A stretch of 64,000 nucleotides of DNA from NCBI GenBank assembly GCA_038225475.1, contig JBBRRA010000009.1, positions 25,078 through 89,077 on the forward strand, written 5' to 3'. This DNA comes from Polymorphobacter_B sp038225475. Lineage in GTDB: Bacteria; Pseudomonadota; Alphaproteobacteria; Sphingomonadales; Sphingomonadaceae. Positions 41,861-50,318 of this stretch are shown here, piece after piece (within the stretch, counting starts at the first letter, position 1; each line of letters begins with the position of its first letter). The position numbers were made by a program, and so were the translations under genes. The notes beneath the pieces are model-generated. The model saw nothing but the letters and a program-made list of their open reading frames with translations. It was not told the origin of the DNA and ran no database searches.

Positions 41861-43747
41861 TTACTTCTTCTCGTCGTCGACTTCGCTGAATTCGGCGTCG
41901 ACGACATCGTCGTGCTTTGCCGCTGCTTCGGGCTGCGGCGCGCTTTCGGCAGCATAGACCGCCTCGCCGAGCTTCATCGCGACCGTCGCGAGTGCAGCGG
42001 TCTTGGCGGTCAGCGCTTCGGCGTCGCCGCCGTCGAGGATGCCCTTCAAGTCGGCGACCGCCTTTTCAATATCGGCCTTCACCTCGGCCGAAACCTTGTC
42101 GCCATGCTCGGTCAGCTGGCGCTCGGTCGAATGCACAAGGCTGTCGGCCTGGTTGCGGGCTTCGGCGACTTCACGGCGCTTTTTGTCTTCGGACGCAAAG
42201 CGTTCGGCGTCCTTGACCATCTGTTCGATGTCGTCCTTCGACAGCCCGCCCGACGGCTGGATGCGAATCTGCTGCTCCTTGCCGGTGCCCTTGTCCTTGG
42301 CGTTGACCGCCACAAGGCCGTTCGCATCGATGTCGAATGTCACCTCGATCTGCGGCAACCCGCGCGGCGCGGCGGGGATGCCGACCAGATCGAACTGCCC
42401 AAGCAGCTTGTTGTCGGCAGCCATCTCGCGCTCGCCCTGAAAGACGCGAATGGTGACCGCCGACTGGTTGTCGTCGGCGGTCGAATAGGTCTGCGACTTC
42501 TTGGTCGGGATCGTCGTGTTGCGGTCGATCATGCGCGTGAACACCCCGCCGAGCGTCTCGATGCCAAGGCTCAGCGGCGTCACGTCGAGCAACAGCACGT
42601 CCTTGACGTCGCCCTGCAGCACGCCCGCCTGGATCGCGGCACCCATCGCGACGACTTCGTCGGGGTTGACGCTGGTGTTGGGCTCCTTGCCGAACAGTTG
42701 CTTCACGAACTCGCGGACGCGCGGCATCCGCGTCATGCCGCCGACGAGGATGACTTCGTCGATTTCGCTGGTCTTGACGCCGGCTTCGCTGATCGCGTCG
42801 AGGCACGGCTTGCGGGTGCGCTCGATCAGGTCGAGCACCAGCTTCTCGAGGTCGGTGCGCGTCACCGTCTTGACGAGATGCTTCGGGCCGGTCGCATCGG
42901 CGGTGATGAACGGCAGGTTGACCTCGGTCGAAGCGCTCGAGCTCAGCTCGATTTTCGCCTTTTCAGCCGCTTCCTTGAGCCGCTGCAGCGCCAGCTTGTC
43001 CTTTTTCAGGTCGATGCCCTCGGCCTTGCGGAAATCCTCGGCAAGGAACTCGACCACCTTGGCGTCGAAATCCTCGCCGCCGAGGAACGTGTCGCCGCTG
43101 GTCGATTTGACTTCGAACACACCGTCGCCGAGTTCGAGCACCGACACGTCGAAGGTACCGCCGCCAAGGTCATAGACCGCGATCGTCTTGGCACCCTGCT
43201 TGTCGAGACCATAGGCCAGCGCCGCCGCTGTCGGCTCGTTGATGATGCGCAGCACTTCGAGGCCGGCGATCTTGCCGGCGTCCTTGGTCGCCTGACGCTG
43301 CGCGTCGTTGAAATACGCCGGCACCGTGATGACCGCCTGCGTGACGGTTTCGCCCAGATACGCCTCGGCGGTTTCCTTCATCTTCTGCAGGATGAACGCG
43401 CTGATCTGCGACGGCGAATAATCCTCGCCGCCGGCACCGACCCATGCGTCGCCGTTTGGACCCTTGACGATCTTGTACGGAACGAGCGCCATGTCCTTCT
43501 GCGTCATCGGATCGTTGAAGCCGCGACCGATCAGGCGCTTGACCGCAAAGATGGTATTTTCGGGGTTGGTGACCGCCTGGCGCTTCGCCGGCTGGCCGAC
43601 AAGGCGTTCCTTGTCCTTGGTAAACGCGACCTGGCTCGGTGTCGTGCGCGCGCCTTCGGCATTCTCGATCACCTTGGGCGCACTGCCCTCCATGACGGCA
43701 ACGCAGCTGTTGGTGGTGCCAAGATCGATCCCGATGACTTTTGCCAT
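41861..43747 (-). CDS. dnaK: Chaperone DnaK (Hsp70)
   Basis: 628 residues from ATG 43747 with AGGAC upstream. ATPase domain (KVIGIDLGTTNSCVAVMEG, AVITVPAYFNDAQRQATKDAG, VYDLGGGTFDVS, ILVGGMTRMPRVRE), peptide-binding domain (LLLDVTPLSLGIETLGGVFTRMIDRNTTIPTKKS), and a lid ending in acidic residues. Folds proteins with DnaJ and GrpE, both in this window. An alphaproteobacterial RpoH promoter lies about 90 bases upstream. Confidence 0.98.
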   Translation of the reverse strand: MAKVIGIDLGTTNSCVAVMEGSAPKVIENAEGARTTPSQVAFTKDKERLVGQPAKRQAVTNPENTIFAVKRLIGRGFNDPMTQKDMALVPYKIVKGPNGDAWVGAGGEDYSPSQISAFILQKMKETAEAYLGETVTQAVITVPAYFNDAQRQATKDAGKIAGLEVLRIINEPTAAALAYGLDKQGAKTIAVYDLGGGTFDVSVLELGDGVFEVKSTSGDTFLGGEDFDAKVVEFLAEDFRKAEGIDLKKDKLALQRLKEAAEKAKIELSSSASTEVNLPFITADATGPKHLVKTVTRTDLEKLVLDLIERTRKPCLDAISEAGVKTSEIDEVILVGGMTRMPRVREFVKQLFGKEPNTSVNPDEVVAMGAAIQAGVLQGDVKDVLLLDVTPLSLGIETLGGVFTRMIDRNTTIPTKKSQTYSTADDNQSAVTIRVFQGEREMAADNKLLGQFDLVGIPAAPRGLPQIEVTFDIDANGLVAVNAKDKGTGKEQQIRIQPSGGLSKDDIEQMVKDAERFASEDKKRREVAEARNQADSLVHSTERQLTEHGDKVSAEVKADIEKAVADLKGILDGGDAEALTAKTAALATVAMKLGEAVYAAESAPQPEAAAKHDDVVDAEFSEVDDEKK

Positions 43748-43834
43748 GTCTGTCCTCATGCGAAGCGAGTGTCAAAAACGCAACCACGGCCCGCCCTCGA
43801 AGAAAAGCGACGCGCTCGTGACTGCGGCTGACGG

Positions 43835-43866
43835 CGCATATAGGGAGCGTCAAAATGCGCTACAAG
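43835..43866 (-). promoter_or_regulatory. RpoH (sigma-32) promoter of dnaKJ
   Basis: On the minus strand CTTG (43866-43863), 18 bp, then CCTATATGCG. This fits the alphaproteobacterial heat-shock consensus CTTG-N17/18-CYTATnTnnG exactly. Predicted start near 43830, giving a leader of about 80 bases before dnaK. The other side has the PCuAC gene on the plus strand. Confidence 0.75.
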
Positions 43867-43954
43867 CGTCGATCGCGACCGCGCCGGACGCGGTGTCACA
43901 TGGACGCCGGGCGCGACAGTTCTTATCTCCCCAACTCACGAGCGGGAGTCGGAC

Positions 43955-44455
43955 ATGGTTTCAAAGCTGATCGGGCAGCTGGCGTGTGCGCTGGCGGTGG
44001 TACTGCTGGCGGGTGCTGCGCTGTCGGGTGCCGCGGGTTCGATTGCGATCGCCGACGCCGCGACCGCGCCGAAGGCCGGCACCGCGCCTCAGGCTGGCAC
44101 CGCACCGCAGGTCAGCGGCGCATGGGTGCAGCTGTCACCGGTAGCCGGACGCCCGGCTGCGGGGTATTTCACGCTGCGCGGCGGCAACGCCGACGACCGG
44201 CTGGTGTCGGCGGCATCGCCGCGCGCGTCGCGGGCCGAGCTGCACTCGTCGGCGATGGCGAACGGCATGATGCACATGGGCAGCATGGCATCGGTTGCGG
44301 TGCCCGCGCACAAGGCCGTCGCGTTCGCGCCCGGCGGCAGCCACGTCATGCTGTACGACGCGAAGCCGATCGGTTCGACGCTGCCGCTGGTGCTGACCTT
44401 TGCCAGCGGGGCCGCCATCAGGATCGACGCCGAGACGCGCGCTGCCGGGCGCTGA
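43955..44455 (+). CDS. Periplasmic copper chaperone, PCuAC family
   Basis: 166 residues with a signal peptide (LACALAVVLLAGAALSGAAG), an Ala/Pro-rich linker containing the repeat KAGTAPQAGTAPQ, and a PCuAC domain. The copper-binding H/M motif is visible in ELHSSAMANGMMHMGSM and later in PGGSHVMLYDAKPIG. Delivers Cu(I) to cytochrome c oxidase assembly in known cases. GGAG precedes the ATG by nine bases. Confidence 0.9.
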   Translation: MVSKLIGQLACALAVVLLAGAALSGAAGSIAIADAATAPKAGTAPQAGTAPQVSGAWVQLSPVAGRPAAGYFTLRGGNADDRLVSAASPRASRAELHSSAMANGMMHMGSMASVAVPAHKAVAFAPGGSHVMLYDAKPIGSTLPLVLTFASGAAIRIDAETRAAGR

Positions 44456-44924
44456 ACGCCCGCTGACGCCGGGCGAGCGCGCGATCGCCGCGCGGGTGTT
44501 CGGCACCGCGATCGACTTCGACCGGGTGACGATCCGCCATGCCAAATGGTTCGCGCTGCAACCGGCATGGATCGTCATGGCCCCCGACGGGCACATCTGG
44601 TTTCATCCCAACGGCGGCGTGTGGCGCAGCGACTTCGCCGCCGAAGCGCTCGACCTGCGCGCGCTGCTGATCCACGAACTCGTCCATGTCTGGCAACATC
44701 AGCACGGCATCCGGCTACCGCTGCAGCGCCCGCCGTGGCCGCGCTATGCCTATGGGCTCAAACCCGGCAAGCGCTTCGGCGCCTATGGCCTCGAACAGCA
44801 GGCGTGCATCGTCGAGGATGCATACCGGCTGAGCGAGGGCGGCGCGGCCCCCGCAACAGCGGCGGACTATGCGGCGGTTTGGCCGTTCGTCACGCCGTGT
44901 CCGCCTTGGCCTTCGCCACGCTGA
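44400..44924 (+). CDS. HExxH-motif protein, vgr-related type
   Basis: 174 residues from TTG 44400, the first usual start in the frame; this overlaps the PCuAC gene by 56 bp, so the true start may be lower down, for example at a GTG near 44496. Contains LRALLIHELVHVWQHQHGIRL, a zincin-like HExxH followed by acidic and aromatic residues, and AYGLEQQACIVEDAYRL, whose Glu could be the third ligand. No signal peptide. Peptidase activity is an inference. Convergent with grpE, overlapping 35 bp. Confidence 0.6.
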   Translation: MPAGPPSGSTPRRALPGAERPLTPGERAIAARVFGTAIDFDRVTIRHAKWFALQPAWIVMAPDGHIWFHPNGGVWRSDFAAEALDLRALLIHELVHVWQHQHGIRLPLQRPPWPRYAYGLKPGKRFGAYGLEQQACIVEDAYRLSEGGAAPATAADYAAVWPFVTPCPPWPSPR

Positions 44925-45423
44925 CCAGCGACGGGCGCAGCAGCCGGTCCTTGATGACATAGCCGGCCTGCAATTCCTGGACGATATGACCGGGTTCGTG
45001 CGCGTCCGATTCGACTTCGATCATTGCCTGGTGGCGATTGGGGTCGAGCCGCTGGCCTTCGGTTTCGACGCGGGTGATCCCGTGGCGCGACAGCACCGAC
45101 AGCAGTTCGCGCTCGGTCGCCTCGATGCCGTTCTTGACCGCCTCGAACGCGGTTTCGGCGGGCAGCGCTGCGACCGCGCGCCGCAGATTGTCGGCAACCC
45201 CGAGCAGGTCGCGCGCAAATCCGGTCATCGCATAAGTGCTCGCGTCGGTCTTTTCGCGCTCGAGCCGCCGCCGGACATTTTCGGTTTCGGCCGCCGCGCG
45301 CAACAGCCGGTCCTTCAGGCTGACGATTTCCTCGTTCGCGGCGTTCAGCTGATCCTCGAAGCCGGGCGCGCCGATGTCGGCCTCGCTCGCGGCGGTGTCA
45401 TCGATGTTTGTTTCGTCGTTCAT
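44890..45423 (-). CDS. grpE: Nucleotide exchange factor GrpE
   Basis: 177 residues. Exchanges ADP for ATP on DnaK. Long N-terminal coiled coil (EDQLNAANEEIVSLKDRLLRAAAETENVRRRLEREK), family core FARDLLGVADNLRRAVAALP, and the C-terminal beta domain with RLDPNRHQAMIEVESDAHEPGHIVQELQAGYVIKDRLLRP. The ATG overlaps the hrcA stop (ATGA). Confidence 0.95.
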   Translation of the reverse strand: MNDETNIDDTAASEADIGAPGFEDQLNAANEEIVSLKDRLLRAAAETENVRRRLEREKTDASTYAMTGFARDLLGVADNLRRAVAALPAETAFEAVKNGIEATERELLSVLSRHGITRVETEGQRLDPNRHQAMIEVESDAHEPGHIVQELQAGYVIKDRLLRPSLVSVAKAKADTA

Positions 45424-46469
45424 GAAATCAACCTGCTCAATGTTCGTGCGGTGTAATCCACCATCGGGACGACACGCGCATAATTCAACCGCGTCGGGCC
45501 GATGACGCCGACCACGCCGACGACGCGCCCGCTGCCACCGCGATACGGCGCGGCTATAACGCTCGAACCGCTCAGCGAGAACAGCTTGTTCTCGGCACCG
45601 ATGAAAATCTTGCACGCGTCCGACCCGCGCGCGAGGTCGAGCAACCGCGCCAGCTCCTCCTTGCCCTCGAGATCGTCGAGCAGCAGGCGAACCCGGTCGA
45701 GGTCGGTCGCATCGCCCGCCAGCAGCTGCGCCGACCCGCGGACGATCAGGATCGGGCGCGCCGCGCCGTCGGACGTCCACGATGCCAGCCCGGCCTCGAC
45801 CAGCGCATGCGTCAACGTGTCGAGCGCGGCGCGTTCTTCGGTGATTTCGGTGCGCAACCGGGTCGCAGCATCGGCCAGCGTCAGGCCGCCGAGCCGCGTG
45901 TTGATATAATTCGCCGCCTCGATCAGCGCCACCGGCGGCAGCCCTGGCGGCAGGTCGATGACGCGGTTTTCGACCGAGCCGTCGCCGCCCACCAGGATCG
46001 CCAGCGCCTTGGCCGGAGACAGCGGCACGAAGCTGACCTGCCGCAGCACGGTTTCGGCCTTCGGGACCAGCACGATACCCGCACACGCGCTCAACCCGGA
46101 AAGCATCGCCGAGGTGCGCCCGAGGATGTCCTCCATCGACGACGGCCCGTGCGGCCCCTGCATCTGCGCGTCGATCGCGCTGCGGTCGGCCTCGCTCGGC
46201 TCGCCGAGCTGCATCATGCCGTCGACGAACAGCCGCAGCCCCAGCTCGGTCGGCAACCGCCCCGCCGAACTGTGCGGTGCGGCAAGCAGGCCGAGCTCCT
46301 CCAGATCCTGCATGACGTTGCGGATCGACGCCGGCGACAGCCCGAGCGCGCCGAGTTTCGACAGCGTCCGCGACCCGACCGGCGCACCGGTATCGAGGTA
46401 GGATTCGACGATGGTTCGGAAAATCTCGCGCGCGCGGTCGTTGAGCTCGGTGATCGAGAGCGGCTGCAT
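45420..46469 (-). CDS. hrcA: Heat-inducible transcription repressor HrcA
   Basis: 349 residues. Represses heat-shock genes through CIRCE operators. N-terminal winged helix (ITELNDRAREIFRTIVESYLDTGAPVGSRTLSKLGALGLSPASIRNVMQDLEELGLL), then GAF-like and inserted dimerisation regions with VVGVVGVIGPTRLNYARVV near the end. First gene of hrcA-grpE. No ribosome binding site; a promoter ends seven bases before the ATG. No CIRCE is visible upstream. Confidence 0.95.
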   Translation of the reverse strand: MQPLSITELNDRAREIFRTIVESYLDTGAPVGSRTLSKLGALGLSPASIRNVMQDLEELGLLAAPHSSAGRLPTELGLRLFVDGMMQLGEPSEADRSAIDAQMQGPHGPSSMEDILGRTSAMLSGLSACAGIVLVPKAETVLRQVSFVPLSPAKALAILVGGDGSVENRVIDLPPGLPPVALIEAANYINTRLGGLTLADAATRLRTEITEERAALDTLTHALVEAGLASWTSDGAARPILIVRGSAQLLAGDATDLDRVRLLLDDLEGKEELARLLDLARGSDACKIFIGAENKLFSLSGSSVIAAPYRGGSGRVVGVVGVIGPTRLNYARVVPMVDYTARTLSRLIS

Positions 46470-46476
46470 GCCACAC

Positions 46477-46505
46477 TATGTAGGCGGTACGGGGGTTTCG
46501 CTCAA
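46477..46505 (-). promoter_or_regulatory. hrcA promoter, positioned for a leaderless mRNA
   Basis: On the minus strand TTGAGC (46505-46500), 17 bp, TACATA (46482-46477), then seven bases to the ATG. The overlapping GTTG-N18-CCTACAT is one mismatch in each box from the RpoH pattern, so a heat-shock promoter is an alternative reading. Confidence 0.5.
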
Positions 46506-46561
46506 CGGTGAGCAGGGTGTAGGGCTGCACCGCACCGACCATTATCAGGAAGACCACGCCC

Positions 46562-47281
46562 ATGCGCCCCTCCGGCCGCGCCCCCGATCAGATGCGCACC
46601 ATCGAAATGACACCCGGCTTCAGCGCGCACGCCGAAGGCTCGTGCCTCGTCAAGTTCGGCCAGACGCATGTGCTCGTCACCGCCAGCGTCGAAGACCGCC
46701 TGCCGCCGTGGCTGCGTGGCAAGGGCGAAGGCTGGGTGACGGCTGAATATGGCATGCTGCCGCGCGCCACGCACACGCGCGGCCAGCGCGAGGCCGCGAA
46801 GGGCAAGCAGTCGGGGCGCACGCAGGAAATCCAGCGGCTGATCGGGCGCAGCCTGCGCGCCGTCACCGATCTGAAGCTGCTCGGCGAACGCCAGATCACG
46901 CTCGACTGCGATGTGCTGCAGGCCGATGGCGGCACGCGCACGGCGGCGATTTCGGGCGCGTGGGTGGCGCTGCGGCTCGCGGTCGACGGGATCATGGCGA
47001 AGCACAATCTGACGCGCGATCCATTGACCGCGCAGGTCGCCGCGGTCAGCTGCGGCTTCCATCAGGACACCGCCGTGCTCGACCTCGATTATATCGAGGA
47101 TTCAGCCGCGCAGACCGACGCCAATTTCGTGCTCGTCTCGGGCGGCGCGATCGTCGAGGTGCAGGCGACCGCCGAAGGCGCGCCGTACGACGAGGAAGGG
47201 CTGCTCCGCCTGCTGCGGCTCGCGTGGATCGGCTGCGCGGACATCTTCGCGGCGCAGTTGAAGGCGGCGGGGCGTGCGTAA
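46562..47281 (+). CDS. rph: Ribonuclease PH
   Basis: 239 residues. Phosphorolytic 3' exonuclease trimming tRNA ends. Marks: MRPSGRAPDQMRTIEMTPGF, GWVTAEYGMLPRATHTR, SGRTQEIQRLIGRSLRAV and LDCDVLQADGGTRTAAI. AGGAAG precedes the ATG. Divergent from hrcA, a conserved pairing in alphaproteobacteria. Confidence 0.97.
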   Translation: MRPSGRAPDQMRTIEMTPGFSAHAEGSCLVKFGQTHVLVTASVEDRLPPWLRGKGEGWVTAEYGMLPRATHTRGQREAAKGKQSGRTQEIQRLIGRSLRAVTDLKLLGERQITLDCDVLQADGGTRTAAISGAWVALRLAVDGIMAKHNLTRDPLTAQVAAVSCGFHQDTAVLDLDYIEDSAAQTDANFVLVSGGAIVEVQATAEGAPYDEEGLLRLLRLAWIGCADIFAAQLKAAGRA

Positions 47282-47882
47282 GCTATCCCCCGGCCGCGTC
47301 GTGCTGGCGACGCACAATCCCGGCAAGGTGCGCGAGATCGGCACGCTGCTGCGCCCGTTCGACATGGACGTGGTCGCCGCCGGCGACCTCGGCCTGCCCG
47401 AGCCGGTCGAGACCGAGGACAGCTTTGCCGGCAATGCGCTGCTGAAGGCGCGCGCCGCGTGCGCCGGATCGGGACTGGTGGCGATCGCCGACGACAGCGG
47501 GCTGTGCGTCGATGCGCTCGGCGGCGCGCCGGGCGTCTACACCGCCGACTGGGCCGAGACGCCGGACGGGCGCGACTGGACGCTGGCGATGCGCAAGGTC
47601 GAGGAGTTGTTGCAGGCGCAGGGCCCCGACGTGTCGCGCGCCGCGCATTTCGTCTGTACGCTCGCGCTGGCGTGGCCCGGCGGCGAGACGGCGCTGTTCG
47701 AAGGGCGCGTTGCGGGCTCGCTGGTCTGGCCGCCGCGCGGCCCGCTCGGTTTCGGCTACGACCCGGTGTTCGTGGCGGACGGCATGGACCAGACCTTTGC
47801 CGAGATCGACCCTGCGGTGAAGCACGCGCTGAGCCACCGCGCACAGGCGTTCGAAAAGCTGGTCGCGGCGTGCCTGCGCTAG
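47274..47882 (+). CDS. rdgB: XTP/dITP pyrophosphatase
   Basis: 202 residues from GTG 47274, overlapping rph by eight bases. Removes non-canonical purine nucleotides. Marks: VVLATHNPGKVREI, the EDSFAGNALLKARAA loop, VAIADDSGLCVDALGGAPGVYTADWA and GFGYDPVFVADG. Overlaps the next GTG by 13 bases. Confidence 0.96.
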   Translation: MRKLSPGRVVLATHNPGKVREIGTLLRPFDMDVVAAGDLGLPEPVETEDSFAGNALLKARAACAGSGLVAIADDSGLCVDALGGAPGVYTADWAETPDGRDWTLAMRKVEELLQAQGPDVSRAAHFVCTLALAWPGGETALFEGRVAGSLVWPPRGPLGFGYDPVFVADGMDQTFAEIDPAVKHALSHRAQAFEKLVAACLR

Positions 47883-49012
47883 ACCCGCTCGCGGTCTATA
47901 TCCACTGGCCGTTCTGCGTCTCGAAATGCCCCTATTGCGATTTTAACAGCCATGTCCGCGCGGTGATCGACGAGGACGCGTACCGGATAGCCCTCCTCGC
48001 CGACCTTGCGCACGAAGCCGCGCTGACGCCGGGCCGCACCGTCGGCAGCATCTTTTTCGGCGGCGGCACGCCGTCGTTGATGGACCCGGCGACCGTTGGT
48101 GCGATCATCGATGCGGTCGCGGCGCACTGGCAGGTCGATGCTGCGGTGGAAATCACGCTCGAAGCCAATCCGTCGAGCGTTGAGGCGGCGCGCTTTGCCG
48201 GGTTCGCCGCCGCCGGGGTCAATCGGGTTTCGGTCGGCATGCAGGCACTCGACGATGCCGCGCTGGCCGCGCTCGGCCGCCCGCATAGCCTTGCCGAGGG
48301 GCTCGCCGCGCTCGACGTTGCGCAAACCCATTTCGCCCGCGCCAGCCTCGACCTGATCTATGACCGCCCCGGCCAAAGCTGCGCGGCTTGGGAGGCCGAA
48401 CTGACGCGCGCGCTGCGCTTTGGCACCGAGCATCTGTCGCTGTACCAGCTGACCATCGAGCCCGGCACGCGCTTTGCCACCGACCATGCGCGCGGCACGC
48501 TGGTACTGCCGCCCGAGGACACGTCGGCCGACCTGTTCGAGCTGACCGCCGCGATGACCGCCGCCGCCGGACGCCCGGCGTATGAGGTTTCGAACCACGC
48601 GCGCGCCGGGGCCGAAAGCCGCCACAACACCGCCTATTGGACCTATGCCGATTATATCGGCGTCGGCCCCGGCGCGCATGGGCGACGCGCGGGCGCAGCG
48701 ACGATGCGCCACAAAAAGCCCGAAAACTGGACCGCCGCCGTCGCCGCGCATGGCCATGGCATGGTCGAAACGCGCATCCTGCCGCCGCCCGAACGCGCCG
48801 GCGAGGCGCTGTTGATGGGGTTGCGGCTGACCGGCGGCATCGACGCCGCGGTGTTCGCAGCGCGCACCGGGCAGCGGCTCGAGGCGAGCCTCGACCCGTG
48901 CGGGGTGGCGCGGATGACCGACCTCGGCCTGCTCGAAACCGACACGCGCGGACTGCGGCTGACGCCCGCCGGACGCCCGCTGCTCAACGCCGTGCTCGCC
49001 GCGATCAGCTAG
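47870..49012 (+). CDS. hemW: HemW-type radical SAM heme chaperone
   Basis: 380 residues from GTG 47870. Family marks: VYIHWPFCVSKCPYCDFNSH with the CxxxCxxC cluster motif, SIFFGGGTPSLM, RVSVGMQALDD and the C-terminal HemW-like domain. HemN-related but with heme chaperone function in studied homologues. It follows rdgB with a 13-base overlap. Convergent with the lpoA-like gene. Confidence 0.93.
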   Translation: MPALDPLAVYIHWPFCVSKCPYCDFNSHVRAVIDEDAYRIALLADLAHEAALTPGRTVGSIFFGGGTPSLMDPATVGAIIDAVAAHWQVDAAVEITLEANPSSVEAARFAGFAAAGVNRVSVGMQALDDAALAALGRPHSLAEGLAALDVAQTHFARASLDLIYDRPGQSCAAWEAELTRALRFGTEHLSLYQLTIEPGTRFATDHARGTLVLPPEDTSADLFELTAAMTAAAGRPAYEVSNHARAGAESRHNTAYWTYADYIGVGPGAHGRRAGAATMRHKKPENWTAAVAAHGHGMVETRILPPPERAGEALLMGLRLTGGIDAAVFAARTGQRLEASLDPCGVARMTDLGLLETDTRGLRLTPAGRPLLNAVLAAIS

Positions 49013-49037
49013 CCGCGCGAAAAGCTGCGCGGCGCGA

Positions 49038-50318
49038 TCAGTTAGCCGCGCGGAAGCTGCGCGGCGCGGGCGCGACGGTGCCGGTGCCGACCTGCTGGAC
49101 TTCGAGGCCGCGCTCGGCAACGCCGCCGCTGCCGAAGCGGAAGACGCCGTCGATGCCCGAATAGCCATCGGGCGCGGTCAGCAGCGCGCGCGGGAACGGC
49201 TGACCCAGCGGCCAGCGCCCGGCGACGCTGTTGACCAGCAGCACCGCGTCATAGCCAAGGCTTGCCAGCCGCGACGGCGTGCTGCCGTATTTGCCGCGAT
49301 ACCGCCCGGCCAACTGCCCGAACTTTTCATCGGCGACGCTGGCGAACAGCGCGCCGTGCAGCCCGCGCGCAGTACGGATCGCGGGTTCGTTGTTCCACAG
49401 CTCGGTACCGAGCAGCTGGACGCTGCCGACCGGCACACCGAACTGCACCAGCGCGGGCACCACGGCGGATGCGACCGCGCCCGAATCGGCGATCAGCAGC
49501 GCCTGGAACCCGACCGGCGGCAGCTTGGCGGTCAGCGCAACCACGCTGCCATCGGGGCGGAGCGACGCGCTGCGCCCTGCGGCGGCCTTGCGCGCATCGA
49601 ATGCGGTGACGGTGCGGACCGCGGCCAGCAGCTTGGCGGGCTCGCGCGTATAGGTGGTGACCGCGACCGCCTTGCCGCCGTTCGCCTCGACCGCGCGGAC
49701 GAACGCGGTGGCGGCGCGCTGGCCGTAAACTCCGGCGGGCACGAGTGCGGCAAAGCGTTCGATGCCGCGGCTGCGCGCATAGCCGACGACGCGCGCGATC
49801 GACTGGCCCGGCTGGAACCCCATCACAAAGGTATCGTCGCCCGCAAGCGCCGCGTCGTTCGAAAAGCTGACCACGGGAATCCCGCCCGCGACGCCCTGCA
49901 CGGCGCGCACATCGGCGGCGAGCAGCGGCCCGAGGATCAGCCGCGCGCCCTCGCCGGTCGCCTTGGTTGCCGCCGCCGCCGCGCCGCCCGACGCGGTGTC
50001 ATAGATGCGCAGGTTAATCCGGCTGTCGCCGACATCGAGCAGCGCCAAGTTCGCGGCGTTGGCGATCGACTGCCCGACGGCGGCGTTCGAGCCGGTCAGC
50101 GGCACCAGCAGCGCGACGCGGTTCTGCGCGGCCTGCGGCGGGGCGACCGGCTTCGACGGCGCGGCAATGACCGGCGGCGGCGCGGCGGCGGTCACCGGGC
50201 GCGGCACGCTGCGGTTCGAACACGCCGCGACGACCGCGAGCGTCGCGACCGCGCCCGCCCGCGCAATACGGCCAAACAGCGGTTGCACGGCGCGCGCACG
50301 CCAGCCCATGATAGCCAT
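49038..50318 (-). CDS. Penicillin-binding protein activator, LpoA-like lipoprotein
   Basis: 426 residues from ATG 50318; ATG 50309 is an alternative. Signal sequence ends in VAACSNR, so the Cys is a likely lipidation site. A Pro/Ala linker follows, then a Leu/Ile/Val-binding-type (Peripla_BP_6) fold: NRVALLVPLTGSNAAVGQSIANAANLALLD, ARLILGPLLAADVRAV, GFQPGQSIARVVGYARSRGIERF. Related to the C-terminal part of E. coli LpoA, activator of PBP1a. The ATG abuts the rsmI ATG. Confidence 0.85.
   Translation of the reverse strand: MAIMGWRARAVQPLFGRIARAGAVATLAVVAACSNRSVPRPVTAAAPPPVIAAPSKPVAPPQAAQNRVALLVPLTGSNAAVGQSIANAANLALLDVGDSRINLRIYDTASGGAAAAATKATGEGARLILGPLLAADVRAVQGVAGGIPVVSFSNDAALAGDDTFVMGFQPGQSIARVVGYARSRGIERFAALVPAGVYGQRAATAFVRAVEANGGKAVAVTTYTREPAKLLAAVRTVTAFDARKAAAGRSASLRPDGSVVALTAKLPPVGFQALLIADSGAVASAVVPALVQFGVPVGSVQLLGTELWNNEPAIRTARGLHGALFASVADEKFGQLAGRYRGKYGSTPSRLASLGYDAVLLVNSVAGRWPLGQPFPRALLTAPDGYSGIDGVFRFGSGGVAERGLEVQQVGTGTVAPAPRSFRAAN

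Noticed and set aside
43748..43834. TTGACA at 43775-43770 (minus) as a dnaK promoter
   Set aside because: No -10 is found 16-18 bp downstream, and the start would fall at the ATG. The RpoH promoter further upstream fits much better.
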